Assembly (NCBI GenBank): GCA_009835515.1
Contig: VXXH01000469.1
Coordinates: 1-6,215, forward strand
Reading direction: 5' to 3'
Origin: Candidatus Poribacteria bacterium
Lineage (GTDB): Bacteria; Poribacteria; WGA-4E; WGA-3G
Length of the DNA stretch: 6,215 nucleotides
The notes below the pieces were generated by a model. The model ran no database searches. It was not told the DNA's origin and saw only the letters and a list, made by a program, of their open reading frames with translations. This document shows, piece after piece, positions 1 through 6,215 of this stretch. Both the position numbers and the translations under genes were made by a program. Positions within the stretch are counted from its first letter, which is position 1; each line of letters begins with the position of its first letter.

Positions 1-5
1 CTTTT

Positions 6-74
6 AACTGATAACTGATAACCGATAACTGACAACTATTCTTACTGACAACTGACAACTGATAACTGACAACT
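6..74. repeat. Heptamer tandem array, consensus AACTGAY
   Basis: Seven-base units follow one another: AACTGAT (6-12), AACTGAT (13-19), AACCGAT (20-26), AACTGAC (27-33), AACTATT (34-40), a two-base slip (41-42), TACTGAC (43-49), AACTGAC (50-56), AACTGAT (57-63), AACTGAC (64-70) and a partial AACT (71-74). Units differ mainly at the last base (T or C). The array touches the left edge and may continue beyond it. On its other side it overlaps the TAG stop of the aminotransferase. Read on the + strand, the units carry TGA and TAA in all three frames. It resembles the short tandemly repeated heptamers known from cyanobacterial intergenic DNA. There are no spacers, so it is not a CRISPR array. Function unknown. 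Confidence 0.9.
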
Positions 75-1242
75 AATACACCTGCGATGCCGCATGAACA
101 GCCGTACCGGGTGCCACGTTATGCCCGAACTCAATCAGCAGTTTCTCTAATGCGTTGAGAACAAGCATGACATTCCGCTCGTTAGCAGATTCACCCATCA
201 GTCCAATTCGCCACGCGTTTCCAGCAAAGGTCCCCAAACCGGCGCCGATCTCTATCCCGTAGTCGGTAATTAAACGTTTCCGAAGGGTCGCGTCATGAAT
301 ACCGTCGGGGATGCGCAGCGTTGTGAGCATAGGTGCGCGGTAACCTTCTTCCGCTGCAGGTTGCAATCCGATTGCTTTTGCACCTGCGAGCAGCGCGCTG
401 GCGTTCAGTTCATGTCGTTCATAACGCGCCGCCAACCCTTCTTCTAAAACGACGCGGAGTGCCTCCCGTAAGGCGTAAATCATTGACATCGAAACCGTGT
501 GATGATAACTCCGTTTCTCGCCGTGCCAATAGTTTTCAAGAAGTGTCATATCGAGATAGAAACTCTGGATCGGAGTTTTTCGGTTCCGAATCACATTAAC
601 AGCGCGTTCATTGAAACTGATGGGCGAGAGTCCGGGCGGGCCGGCGAGGCATTTTTGTGTGCAGCTATAGGCAATATCAATGCCGCGCGCGTCCATGTCC
701 ACAGGTTGTCCACCGAGAGAGGTTACGCAGTCAGCGAGAAAGAGGGCACCGCTGCTGTGTGCGATCTCAATTGCGTCTGCCAAGGGCTGAAGGATACCGG
801 TAGAGGTCTCTCCATGCACCAAGGCAAGTAGTTTCGGGGCAGGAGTCTTGGCGACGGCTTCGGCAATCTTTTCGGTTGGGATGTGTGTGCCCCACTCGGC
901 TTCTACAGTTGTAACGACCCCGCCGCAGCGTGCAGCGATGTTGGCGATCCTCTCACCAAAGTAGCCGTTGATACCCACAACGACACTATCGCCAGGTTCA
1001 ACAACATTAGCGAGTGCTGCTTCCATACCTGCGGTTCCAGTCCCTGAGACTGGCAAAGTCAATCTGTTTTCAGTTCCAAAGACTTGGCGGAGCAGTGCCA
1101 CCGTGTCATCCATCACTTCGACAAATTTGGTATCTAAGTACCCCAGCATCGGGGTCGTCATCGCTTTAAGTACCCGCGCATTGGCTTCACTCGGTCCGGG
1201 ACCGAGCAGCACGCGCGGTGGCACTATTAATTCATCATACAC
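73..1242 (-). CDS. Class V PLP-dependent aminotransferase, alanine/serine-glyoxylate aminotransferase (AGT1-like) family
   Basis: A complete 389-residue enzyme, the usual length for this fold-type I family. Family members are cytosolic or peroxisomal homodimers that move an amino group from alanine or serine to glyoxylate (or from a related donor), feeding glycine and serine metabolism. Visible motifs in order: the N-terminal LLGPGPS (12-18); phosphate-binding SGTGT (66-70); GYFGER (93-98), whose F95 stands where human AGT has the PLP-stacking Trp108; HGETSTG (143-149); Asp171 in ADCVTSLGG, pairing with the pyridine nitrogen; the Schiff-base Lys197 in SCTQKCL; YHHT (246-249), which contacts the partner subunit's cofactor; and Arg346 in WRIGLMG, which holds the substrate carboxylate. 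No signal peptide is seen. The start is GTG, chosen because a GAGGAG lies 11 nt upstream and the LLGPGP motif falls at its normal distance from the N terminus. The TAG stop lies inside the heptamer array. The exact donor is unsure: serine, alanine or ureidoglycine (PucG-type) remain possible, and there are no purine or glyoxylate genes beside it to decide. Confidence 0.95.
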   Translation of the reverse strand: MYDELIVPPRVLLGPGPSEANARVLKAMTTPMLGYLDTKFVEVMDDTVALLRQVFGTENRLTLPVSGTGTAGMEAALANVVEPGDSVVVGINGYFGERIANIAARCGGVVTTVEAEWGTHIPTEKIAEAVAKTPAPKLLALVHGETSTGILQPLADAIEIAHSSGALFLADCVTSLGGQPVDMDARGIDIAYSCTQKCLAGPPGLSPISFNERAVNVIRNRKTPIQSFYLDMTLLENYWHGEKRSYHHTVSMSMIYALREALRVVLEEGLAARYERHELNASALLAGAKAIGLQPAAEEGYRAPMLTTLRIPDGIHDATLRKRLITDYGIEIGAGLGTFAGNAWRIGLMGESANERNVMLVLNALEKLLIEFGHNVAPGTAVHAASQVY

Positions 1243-1253
1243 TGTTTATCAGG

Positions 1254-1259
1254 CTCCTC
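1254..1259 (-). promoter_or_regulatory. Ribosome binding site of the aminotransferase gene
   Basis: The minus strand reads GAGGAG here, 11 nt before the GTG at 1242-1240. It is a strong Shine-Dalgarno match at slightly long spacing, and it supports the GTG start over the internal ATG codons (residues 28 and 32), which fall after the conserved LLGPGPS motif. Confidence 0.7.
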
Positions 1260-1269
1260 AGATGTCGTC

Positions 1270-1397
1270 TATAGTAAAATCGGAAAATATGTTTACACTT
1301 TTCCCCTTCGTAGGGGCTGGGTCACCTCGAAGAAACACCCAAGCAAAAACACCCCTACGAGTTACCCTGTGTGCAAATAATTATGGGCTCTACTATA
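1270..1397. mobile_element. MITE-like quasi-palindromic repeat element, about 128 bp, non-coding
   Basis: The two ends are perfect 7-bp inverted repeats, TATAGTA (1270-1276) and TACTATA (1391-1397). Extended inward, the 29-base arms 1270-1298 and 1369-1397 match at 19 of 29 positions by my hand alignment. They enclose, with near-equal spacers of 9 and 8 bases, a second inverted repeat TCGTAGGGG/CCCCTACGA (1308-1316 and 1352-1360). There is no open reading frame of its own. Such nested symmetry with no transposase is typical of miniature inverted-repeat elements mobilised in trans. The TA at each outer edge would suit an IS630/Tc1-mariner type TA target duplication, but that part is inference. 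It lies 28 bp upstream of the aminotransferase start. Confidence 0.5.
1308..1360. repeat. Internal GTAGGGG...CCCCTAC hairpin, REP-like
   Basis: Perfect 9-bp arms, TCGTAGGGG (1308-1316) and CCCCTACGA (1352-1360), enclose a further 5-bp pair, TGGGT (1318-1322) with ACCCA (1337-1341), leaving a 15-base tip. The result is an interrupted stem-loop on either strand. GTAGGGGC-type palindromes are dispersed in many repeat-rich bacterial genomes; this copy looks partly decayed on its right side. It may be the core of the larger element around it or a separate insertion into it. Confidence 0.6.
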
Positions 1398-1411
1398 AAT
1401 CGCGAATTTTC

Positions 1412-1439
1412 GGGATTAGGGGTTTCAGGATTCAGGAGG
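1412..1439. repeat. Degenerate tract with 7-bp period
   Basis: Four seven-base blocks can be read: GGGATTA (1412-1418), GGGGTTT (1419-1425), CAGGATT (1426-1432) and CAGGAGG (1433-1439). Shifted by two bases, TTCAGGA occurs twice in exact tandem (1424-1430, 1431-1437). The units are unrelated in sequence to the AACTGAY array at the left edge, but the period is the same. Short and degenerate, so chance cannot be excluded. Confidence 0.4.
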
Positions 1440-1448
1440 GTTCATAAG

Positions 1449-1478
1449 AACGGAGGATACCTGACGGCATCCTCCGTT
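1449..1478 (-). terminator. Second hairpin downstream of the TPR gene, possible terminator
   Basis: AACGGAGGAT (1449-1458) pairs perfectly with ATCCTCCGTT (1469-1478) around a 10-base loop. In the minus-strand transcript it follows the GC-rich hairpin by 12 bases and is followed by CUUAU, only a weak U-rich tail. It could end the TPR transcript or merely protect its 3' end. Confidence 0.5.
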
Positions 1479-1490
1479 AGGGTTTAGAGA

Positions 1491-1514
1491 AGCCCCGCTC
1501 AGGAGAGCGGGGCT
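1491..1514 (-). terminator. First, GC-rich hairpin downstream of the TPR gene, likely terminator or 3'-end stabiliser
   Basis: AGCCCCGCTC (1491-1500) pairs perfectly with GAGCGGGGCT (1505-1514) around a 4-base loop, beginning 24 bases after the TPR stop codon. The stem is very stable (8 of 10 pairs are G-C), but the minus-strand RNA continues UCUCUAAACC with no U run. It is therefore not a textbook intrinsic terminator. Its position right after a stop codon argues for a 3'-end role. Confidence 0.6.
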
Positions 1515-1538
1515 GCAAGAAGCTGGAAACTCTGGCGA

Positions 1539-4500
1539 TTACTCACCGCCGCCAGCGCGGTCAGCACCCTCGCGAATTTCCAGGTTGTTGGCTCGCATAT
1601 AACTCAAGATAACCTGAACTTGGTTCTGAGCATACGTGAGAGCACTATTGACTTTTACATCAGCAGGCTTATTGACTTCATATTTTGCCCAGAGACGGTT
1701 GAAGTATTCCAAAGCGTCGTTGAAATAGGCATCGTCCCCGTCCGCCAACACCATGTAGGCTTCACCGATCTGCACGAGACCGAGGTCTGCATATTTGCTC
1801 GTCGGGTAGGCATCAATAATCTTCTTGAACGCCTCGACAGTGGCTTCAACCTTCGTTTTTTGTTCGTCGCCACTTGCAAGTTTCGCCTCAGTCAGCATCA
1901 GATTTGCCACATCGTATTCGTAGTAAGCGAGCGCGTTCGCGGTATCGTTGAGATAACCTTGCGCTGTCGATTTCGATTCAGCACCGATGCCTGGTGTGTT
2001 AATCGCTCTCTGGTAGTGATCAATTGCCTGTTGATAGAGGCTGATACGTGCCGCTTGCTCAATACCTTCCTCCGAACCGGCGTTGAAGTACTTGTTGCCG
2101 ATATTGATAAGTGCATCAGCGGTGTACTTGCTATCGGGGTACTCCGCAGCGAGTGCTTCGTTGGCAGCGAAGAGTCGATCATACCAACGCTGTTGTGCCT
2201 CGGCATCGCCTGCTTCTTCGGCGGCTTCACTGAGGAGCTGCGCACACGTTGAGATCGCATACAACGATTCAGGTGCGCTTGTGTGGTTTTTGTCCACTTG
2301 GCGGACCTTCTCGTATTCTCTAATAGCGTTCTCAAATTGTTGCGAAGCGAAGTAAGATTCACCGACGTGATATTGCCAGTAAGCCGCATCTTTAGCGTTC
2401 GGATAGCGACTGACCATATCACGGAACACGTCTGCAGCGGCGACAAAATAACCGACCGCTTTCTCAGACATCTCACCATCCATACCGACCTGCATCCGGC
2501 CCAGTTCAAAGTTCGCGGCGGCGAGGTAGTTCAGAGAGGTCTCTGTGTTCTTACGGAGTGCGTCCGATTGCGGGAACAAGCCATTATCGACGTAGTTGAC
2601 AAACGTTGTTAGGGGTGCCAGCGCACTTACCAAGTCTTCTGGAAGTTTCACGCCGATACCGACAGAGTAGAAGATCTGCCCGGCTTGGAACAGCGAGTTC
2701 TGCACGTACGGGATCACTGTCTTCTTATCGGCTTTTTCAACCGGTGCTGCGATTGTGTTCACTTCAAAGAAGGAACCCGCAGCTTGGCGGCTCGTATCAA
2801 TGTACGGCTGGAGGTCGGTTCCGGGTGCGTTAGAGAAAAGGGAGCGCGCTTTGTCGGAATAGAGGAAACCGAGGTTGTATTGCGCAGCGGCTCTTTCAGC
2901 CACACTTGCGTTCGGGTTCGACTTCGTCCGGTTAAGTGCTTCCACTGCTTCAGCGATTGCTTCATCTAAGCGTCCCAATTCAACATAAAGCGTCGAGCGA
3001 CGGATTCCAGCATCAGCGACCATTGATGCGATATTCGCGTTGTCTGAACCGCTGTAATCGCCAATGAGCGTTTGGAAGGTTTCCAACGCTTTATCGGATT
3101 GTTTGAGTTTGTCCTGATAAATCAGACCCATTCGGTAATAGGATTGCGCTTTTGTGAGCGGATCCTCGACCAATTCAATAGCGTTCTGGTAGCTCATCAA
3201 CGCGTCCTGATTTGCTTGGAGTTGTTCGTCTTGCGCGAATGCCATTGCGAAGTAGGAACGTCCCTTCAGGTCAACGTCTTCAGTATTTTCAATAATGTAC
3301 TGATACTCTTGGACCGCGGCGGCGTGATCGCCGAGGGTGCCGTTGAGTTCAGCGAGGCGTGAGTGTGCTTGGAAAACGAGCATTTTCCGCGCTTCATCCT
3401 CTGTCTTACCTTCCTGTGCGGTAACTCGTCGGAACGCGTCCGCTGCCCCTTTAGAGTCCTCTAACCCTAACAAGGCTAAACCGGCAGTGTAATTAGCACT
3501 GATCAGGTTATTGGCGTCATTCGTCAGTGTTGATACTTTTTCAGCGGCACTAACGGCGTTCTGGAAGCTCAGTTTCTTGCTACCAGCATCTGTCGCCGCT
3601 TGTGCGATTTGATAGTGGCACACGGCTGCTTGGTATTGCGCGTTCGGTGCGAGTTCGCTATTCGGGAAGGTTTGCACGAAGAAGAGATACTCCGCGAGGG
3701 CTTCGTCGTAGCGTTTTTCACCGTAGTAGGTGTGCCCAATCTTCAATTGTGAACGGCTGCGTACCTCTTCTGGTGCGCCGGTATTGTCAACAACACGTTT
3801 CAAAGAAGCCACGAGCATATCAAGGTCAACCTCTTCGCTCGTGTTTTCAATCGCGGTGGCTTTAATCAATTCGATTTGACCGAGTGCCTTCAGAACGAGT
3901 TCGCTGTCGCTCGATCCAAATTTTTCGTGTGCTTCGTCAACGAGCGAAAGGATGAGGGGCCATTTTTCGGTATCGTTCTGTTTTTGTGCGGCATCACGGT
4001 AGGCGAGTGCCAATCCGTAGTAAGCCTCAACAGCGTTAGGGCTATCGGGATAGTCCGTAATCACGCGTTTGAAGGCGGCTTCGGAGGCTGCCAGGAGTTC
4101 CAGTTTTTCGGAAGCCACTTGATAGTAGCAGAGCCCGACGAGATAAAGTGCATCGTCGGCATATTCACCGGCTGGATTTCCGTCAACCACAGCTTGGTAC
4201 TGGACGGCGGCTTCTTCAAACCGTTCCTCTGCGCGGAGCAGGTCTGCGAGTTTGATTTCTGCCAACGAGCGGTTGTCAGCATCGGCGAGTTTCTCTAAAA
4301 TCGAGTTGTAGTAGTTAATCGCGCCCTCTTTATCGCCTTCTTTAACATGACTGTTAGCGACAAGGAGGAGTGCGCGTTCGTAGTATTCGCTGGTTTCTGG
4401 GATAGACGCGTACCGTTCGCGCGCTTGCAGCCAGTCGCCGAGCATCTCATGGGAGAGTGCTTCGTTCATCAGACACGCTTCTACCCGCGCACCCCGTTCA

Positions 4501-6215
4501 CTAAAGTCGTCATAACGTTCCTCAGCGACACCGGGGAGGAAGGCATCGTCCTTAAACATAGCGACCGCTTGTTGATAGGCGGCAACAGATTTCTGGAGAT
4601 GTTCTTGATTGAAGCCTTCACCCGCATCGCCTTCCTGATACCCTTCAGGTTTCGCGGCTTCGTAATAGGAACGCCCTTCGAAGAATTTACCCATCAACTT
4701 GACGAGATGGAACTTCGGTAGGTCGCGGTATTCCCATAACTTGGCATACTCTTCTGCAGCTTCAATGTACCGTTTGAATTCCGTCCGTTTGATGTCAGCG
4801 AACCGGAGTTGTACCTCTGCTGCGAGGATATCGAATTCGTTATCGTTTTTGTTCTTTTCGATAAACTCACGGGCGACGGTTTCGAGTTCTTCCTGCCGTC
4901 CCAAATCGTTCAGTGCCCAAATCGCGCCGTAGAGCGCGTGCGGTGCGACGGGGTCTTGCGGGTAGTCGTCAATAGTTTTTTGATACCACTGCAAGGCGAG
5001 TTCGAGTGTCGCTATACTGGCTTCGGTTTCTCCAGCGTTCCGTTGATTGGTGCCGAGTTTGTAGTACGCTTCACCGATTTGGTAGGAGCAGTAGGGGATG
5101 AAATCTTCGGATTCAGGGTGTTCGTTGATAACGCGTTCGTAAGCGACAGTCGCCTCGGTCCAGTTATCTAACTGGAAATGGCTATCGGCGATACCGATTT
5201 TCGCATCGGCGATGAATTCACTCTCCGGATATTGTTCGAGGAGCGTTGTGTAGGAGGCGATTGCGTTTTCATAGTCACCCTGATCGGAGTAAGTCCGACC
5301 AATAGCAGACTGGATTTCCGCTTGTAATTCGCGGTCAGCTGTGTTTTGGAGTGCCAACTCGTAGTTGACGCGCGCGTTGTCATAATCTTTTTGACGCGAG
5401 TAAATCGCACCTTGGTCAAAATACGCTGCTGTGACGTATTGGCTCTCCGGGAACTGCGTGATGAAGTTCGTATACCGGCCGATCGCCTCATCGTCGCGAC
5501 CGAGTTGGTTCAAGCTGAAAGCCGCTTTATACATCGCTTCGGCTTGCAGCTCGGGGTAATTCTTGTATTCTTCAGTCGCAATCTTGTCGAATTCCTGATA
5601 AGCCTGTTCATAGTTGGATTCGTTGAGGAACGACTGTGCGATGAAGTATTGTGCGTCGTCCTTAAAATCAGAATTCGGGAAACCGTCAAGGACAGATTTG
5701 AAGGCTTGACGCGAGTCTTCGTAGTTCTGCAGTTTATAGTTCAGCTGCCCGATAGTATACCAAGCATTCTCAACGAAAAGGCTGTTCGGGAAGTTCTCAA
5801 TCAGCTGCATGAACTTCGGTTCAGCGAGTTCAAACTGCTCGGTTCGGTAAAGGATATGCCCCCAGAGATATGTTAATCCCTCTTGGTGTTTCGGGATCGT
5901 TGCTGTCGGGGCAACCTTTTCAATGTACTCAATCGCCGTATCGTAATGATTGACATCACCGGACTGTTCGGCGAGGCGTGCGTAACAGACCCCGATTTTA
6001 TAATTGGCGAGCGTGTTAAAATCCTTGTCAATAACTTCGGTCTTCACACCACGCTTCGTTGATTCTTCGAGTGCCTCGGCATACTTGGCAATTGCGCCTT
6101 CATAATCCGCTTGCCCGTAGAGGTCTTCAGCGGAATTGTAGAGCTGCTCCACCTTTTTCGAGCTGCCCATCATGAAGGGTGAGAGGAGCGCGACCACTAA
6201 GGCGAGACCTCCAAT
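1539..6215 (-). CDS. Very large exported tetratricopeptide-repeat protein, 5' end probably beyond the right edge
   Basis: The frame is open from the right edge to TAA at 1541-1539, giving 1,558 residues in view. Residue numbers here count from the GTG at 6197. Nearly the whole chain is helical TPR-type sequence, with A-x-Y-x-x-G/A-x-x-Y helices followed by D/E-x-A-x-x-x-Y/F. Many units end in an [FYH]P-x-S turn: positions 136, 173, 249, 323, 360, 716, 844, 1353 and 1464, with variants at 412 (YPQD) and 1265 (YPNA). Spacings of 37 or 74-76 fit one or two 37-residue units, like the TPR_6 class of envelope proteins (BamD/YbgF style). No catalytic motif is visible. The C terminus is a short tail ending AGGGE. 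Frame-continuous residues upstream of the GTG make a hydrophobic stretch, so the protein is probably secreted to the periplasm and serves as a protein-interaction scaffold. Partner and pathway are unknown. The window holds no neighbour that suggests one. Two tandem hairpins follow the stop. Confidence 0.93.
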   Translation of the reverse strand: MGGLALVVALLSPFMMGSSKKVEQLYNSAEDLYGQADYEGAIAKYAEALEESTKRGVKTEVIDKDFNTLANYKIGVCYARLAEQSGDVNHYDTAIEYIEKVAPTATIPKHQEGLTYLWGHILYRTEQFELAEPKFMQLIENFPNSLFVENAWYTIGQLNYKLQNYEDSRQAFKSVLDGFPNSDFKDDAQYFIAQSFLNESNYEQAYQEFDKIATEEYKNYPELQAEAMYKAAFSLNQLGRDDEAIGRYTNFITQFPESQYVTAAYFDQGAIYSRQKDYDNARVNYELALQNTADRELQAEIQSAIGRTYSDQGDYENAIASYTTLLEQYPESEFIADAKIGIADSHFQLDNWTEATVAYERVINEHPESEDFIPYCSYQIGEAYYKLGTNQRNAGETEASIATLELALQWYQKTIDDYPQDPVAPHALYGAIWALNDLGRQEELETVAREFIEKNKNDNEFDILAAEVQLRFADIKRTEFKRYIEAAEEYAKLWEYRDLPKFHLVKLMGKFFEGRSYYEAAKPEGYQEGDAGEGFNQEHLQKSVAAYQQAVAMFKDDAFLPGVAEERYDDFSERGARVEACLMNEALSHEMLGDWLQARERYASIPETSEYYERALLLVANSHVKEGDKEGAINYYNSILEKLADADNRSLAEIKLADLLRAEERFEEAAVQYQAVVDGNPAGEYADDALYLVGLCYYQVASEKLELLAASEAAFKRVITDYPDSPNAVEAYYGLALAYRDAAQKQNDTEKWPLILSLVDEAHEKFGSSDSELVLKALGQIELIKATAIENTSEEVDLDMLVASLKRVVDNTGAPEEVRSRSQLKIGHTYYGEKRYDEALAEYLFFVQTFPNSELAPNAQYQAAVCHYQIAQAATDAGSKKLSFQNAVSAAEKVSTLTNDANNLISANYTAGLALLGLEDSKGAADAFRRVTAQEGKTEDEARKMLVFQAHSRLAELNGTLGDHAAAVQEYQYIIENTEDVDLKGRSYFAMAFAQDEQLQANQDALMSYQNAIELVEDPLTKAQSYYRMGLIYQDKLKQSDKALETFQTLIGDYSGSDNANIASMVADAGIRRSTLYVELGRLDEAIAEAVEALNRTKSNPNASVAERAAAQYNLGFLYSDKARSLFSNAPGTDLQPYIDTSRQAAGSFFEVNTIAAPVEKADKKTVIPYVQNSLFQAGQIFYSVGIGVKLPEDLVSALAPLTTFVNYVDNGLFPQSDALRKNTETSLNYLAAANFELGRMQVGMDGEMSEKAVGYFVAAADVFRDMVSRYPNAKDAAYWQYHVGESYFASQQFENAIREYEKVRQVDKNHTSAPESLYAISTCAQLLSEAAEEAGDAEAQQRWYDRLFAANEALAAEYPDSKYTADALINIGNKYFNAGSEEGIEQAARISLYQQAIDHYQRAINTPGIGAESKSTAQGYLNDTANALAYYEYDVANLMLTEAKLASGDEQKTKVEATVEAFKKIIDAYPTSKYADLGLVQIGEAYMVLADGDDAYFNDALEYFNRLWAKYEVNKPADVKVNSALTYAQNQVQVILSYMRANNLEIREGADRAGGGE
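6165..6215 (-). other. Hydrophobic N-terminal segment of the TPR protein, probable signal peptide
   Basis: In frame up to the window edge the codons read IGGLALVVALLSPFMMG, followed at once by SSKKVEQLYNSAEDLY, where the first TPR-like helix begins. This is the hydrophobic core and polar boundary of a Sec signal peptide or N-terminal anchor. The positively charged start is not visible and would lie beyond the edge. There is no cysteine near the boundary, so a lipoprotein is not supported. The cleavage site is unclear. Confidence 0.65.
6208..6212 (-). promoter_or_regulatory. GGAGG that could serve the GTG at 6197, start-deciding but doubtful
   Basis: The minus strand reads GGAGG 10 nt before the GTG at 6197-6195, a plausible Shine-Dalgarno. 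If real, the protein would start MVALLSPFMMG, a short hydrophobic end without the basic residues of a signal peptide. The same bases also encode the Gly-Gly of the longer hydrophobic segment, and the frame is open to the edge. I favour the upstream start and treat this GGAGG as probably coding. Confidence 0.3.

Noticed and set aside
6..74. CRISPR array
   Set aside because: Units of seven bases directly abut with no spacers.
1190..1206. Perfect 17-base palindrome CTCGGTCC-G-GGACCGAG as an operator or attenuator
   Set aside because: It encodes the conserved Gly-Pro-Gly-Pro-Ser motif of the aminotransferase; the symmetry follows from alternating Gly and Pro codons, and the one-base centre makes a poor hairpin.
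968..1447. A 159-codon + strand open frame across the 5' end of the aminotransferase and the intergenic repeat
   Set aside because: Most of it is antisense to a well-supported enzyme gene and the rest runs through the palindromic element; no plausible domain or ribosome binding site.
1243..1538. A small gene, tRNA or riboswitch in the intergenic gap
   Set aside because: No small frame with a ribosome binding site, no cloverleaf and no recognised aptamer; the gap is accounted for by repeats, hairpins and the upstream signal of the aminotransferase.
1655..2509. Minus-strand open frames in a second phase within the TPR gene (1655-1879, 1898-2509) as signs of a frameshift
   Set aside because: The main frame continues through them with uninterrupted TPR-like sequence, so no frameshift is needed.
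1620..5876. Several + strand open frames of 75-210 codons (for example 1620-2252, 3876-4298, 5346-5876)
   Set aside because: All lie antisense to the continuous TPR gene, and their translations show no coherent domains; they come from the codon bias of the Glu/Ala/Tyr-rich gene.

Overview
The window holds two large genes, both on the minus strand, and repeat-rich non-coding DNA beside and between them. Reading in the direction of transcription, from right to left, there is a very long exported TPR (tetratricopeptide repeat) protein. Its C-terminal 1,550 or so residues lie in the window, and its reading frame stays open to the right edge. A 296-bp intergenic region follows, then a complete PLP-dependent class V aminotransferase closest in its motifs to the alanine/serine-glyoxylate aminotransferases (AGT1 type).

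The organism cannot be named from the sequence alone. Signal-peptide-bearing TPR giants, intergenic heptamer arrays (AACTGAY) and GTAGGGG...CCCCTAC palindromes together recall environmental bacteria with repeat-laden intergenic DNA, such as Candidatus Poribacteria; cyanobacteria and planctomycete-like lineages carry similar repeats. This is an inference from memory, not a database result. Both visible start candidates are GTG.

Layout: 6-74, a heptamer tandem array that runs into the aminotransferase stop codon; 73-1242 (-), aminotransferase; 1243-1538, intergenic, holding the aminotransferase ribosome binding site, a 128-bp quasi-palindromic MITE-like element, a second degenerate 7-bp-period tract, and two perfect 10-bp hairpins just past the TPR stop codon; 1539 to the right edge (-), the TPR protein.

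The genes are co-directional, but the gap and paired hairpins suggest separate transcription units. Nothing ties the two functionally: one is a cytosolic amino-acid/glyoxylate enzyme, the other probably a periplasmic scaffold. I see no defence system, CRISPR array, RNA gene or transposase. The notable content is the layered intergenic repeat architecture and the size of the TPR protein.
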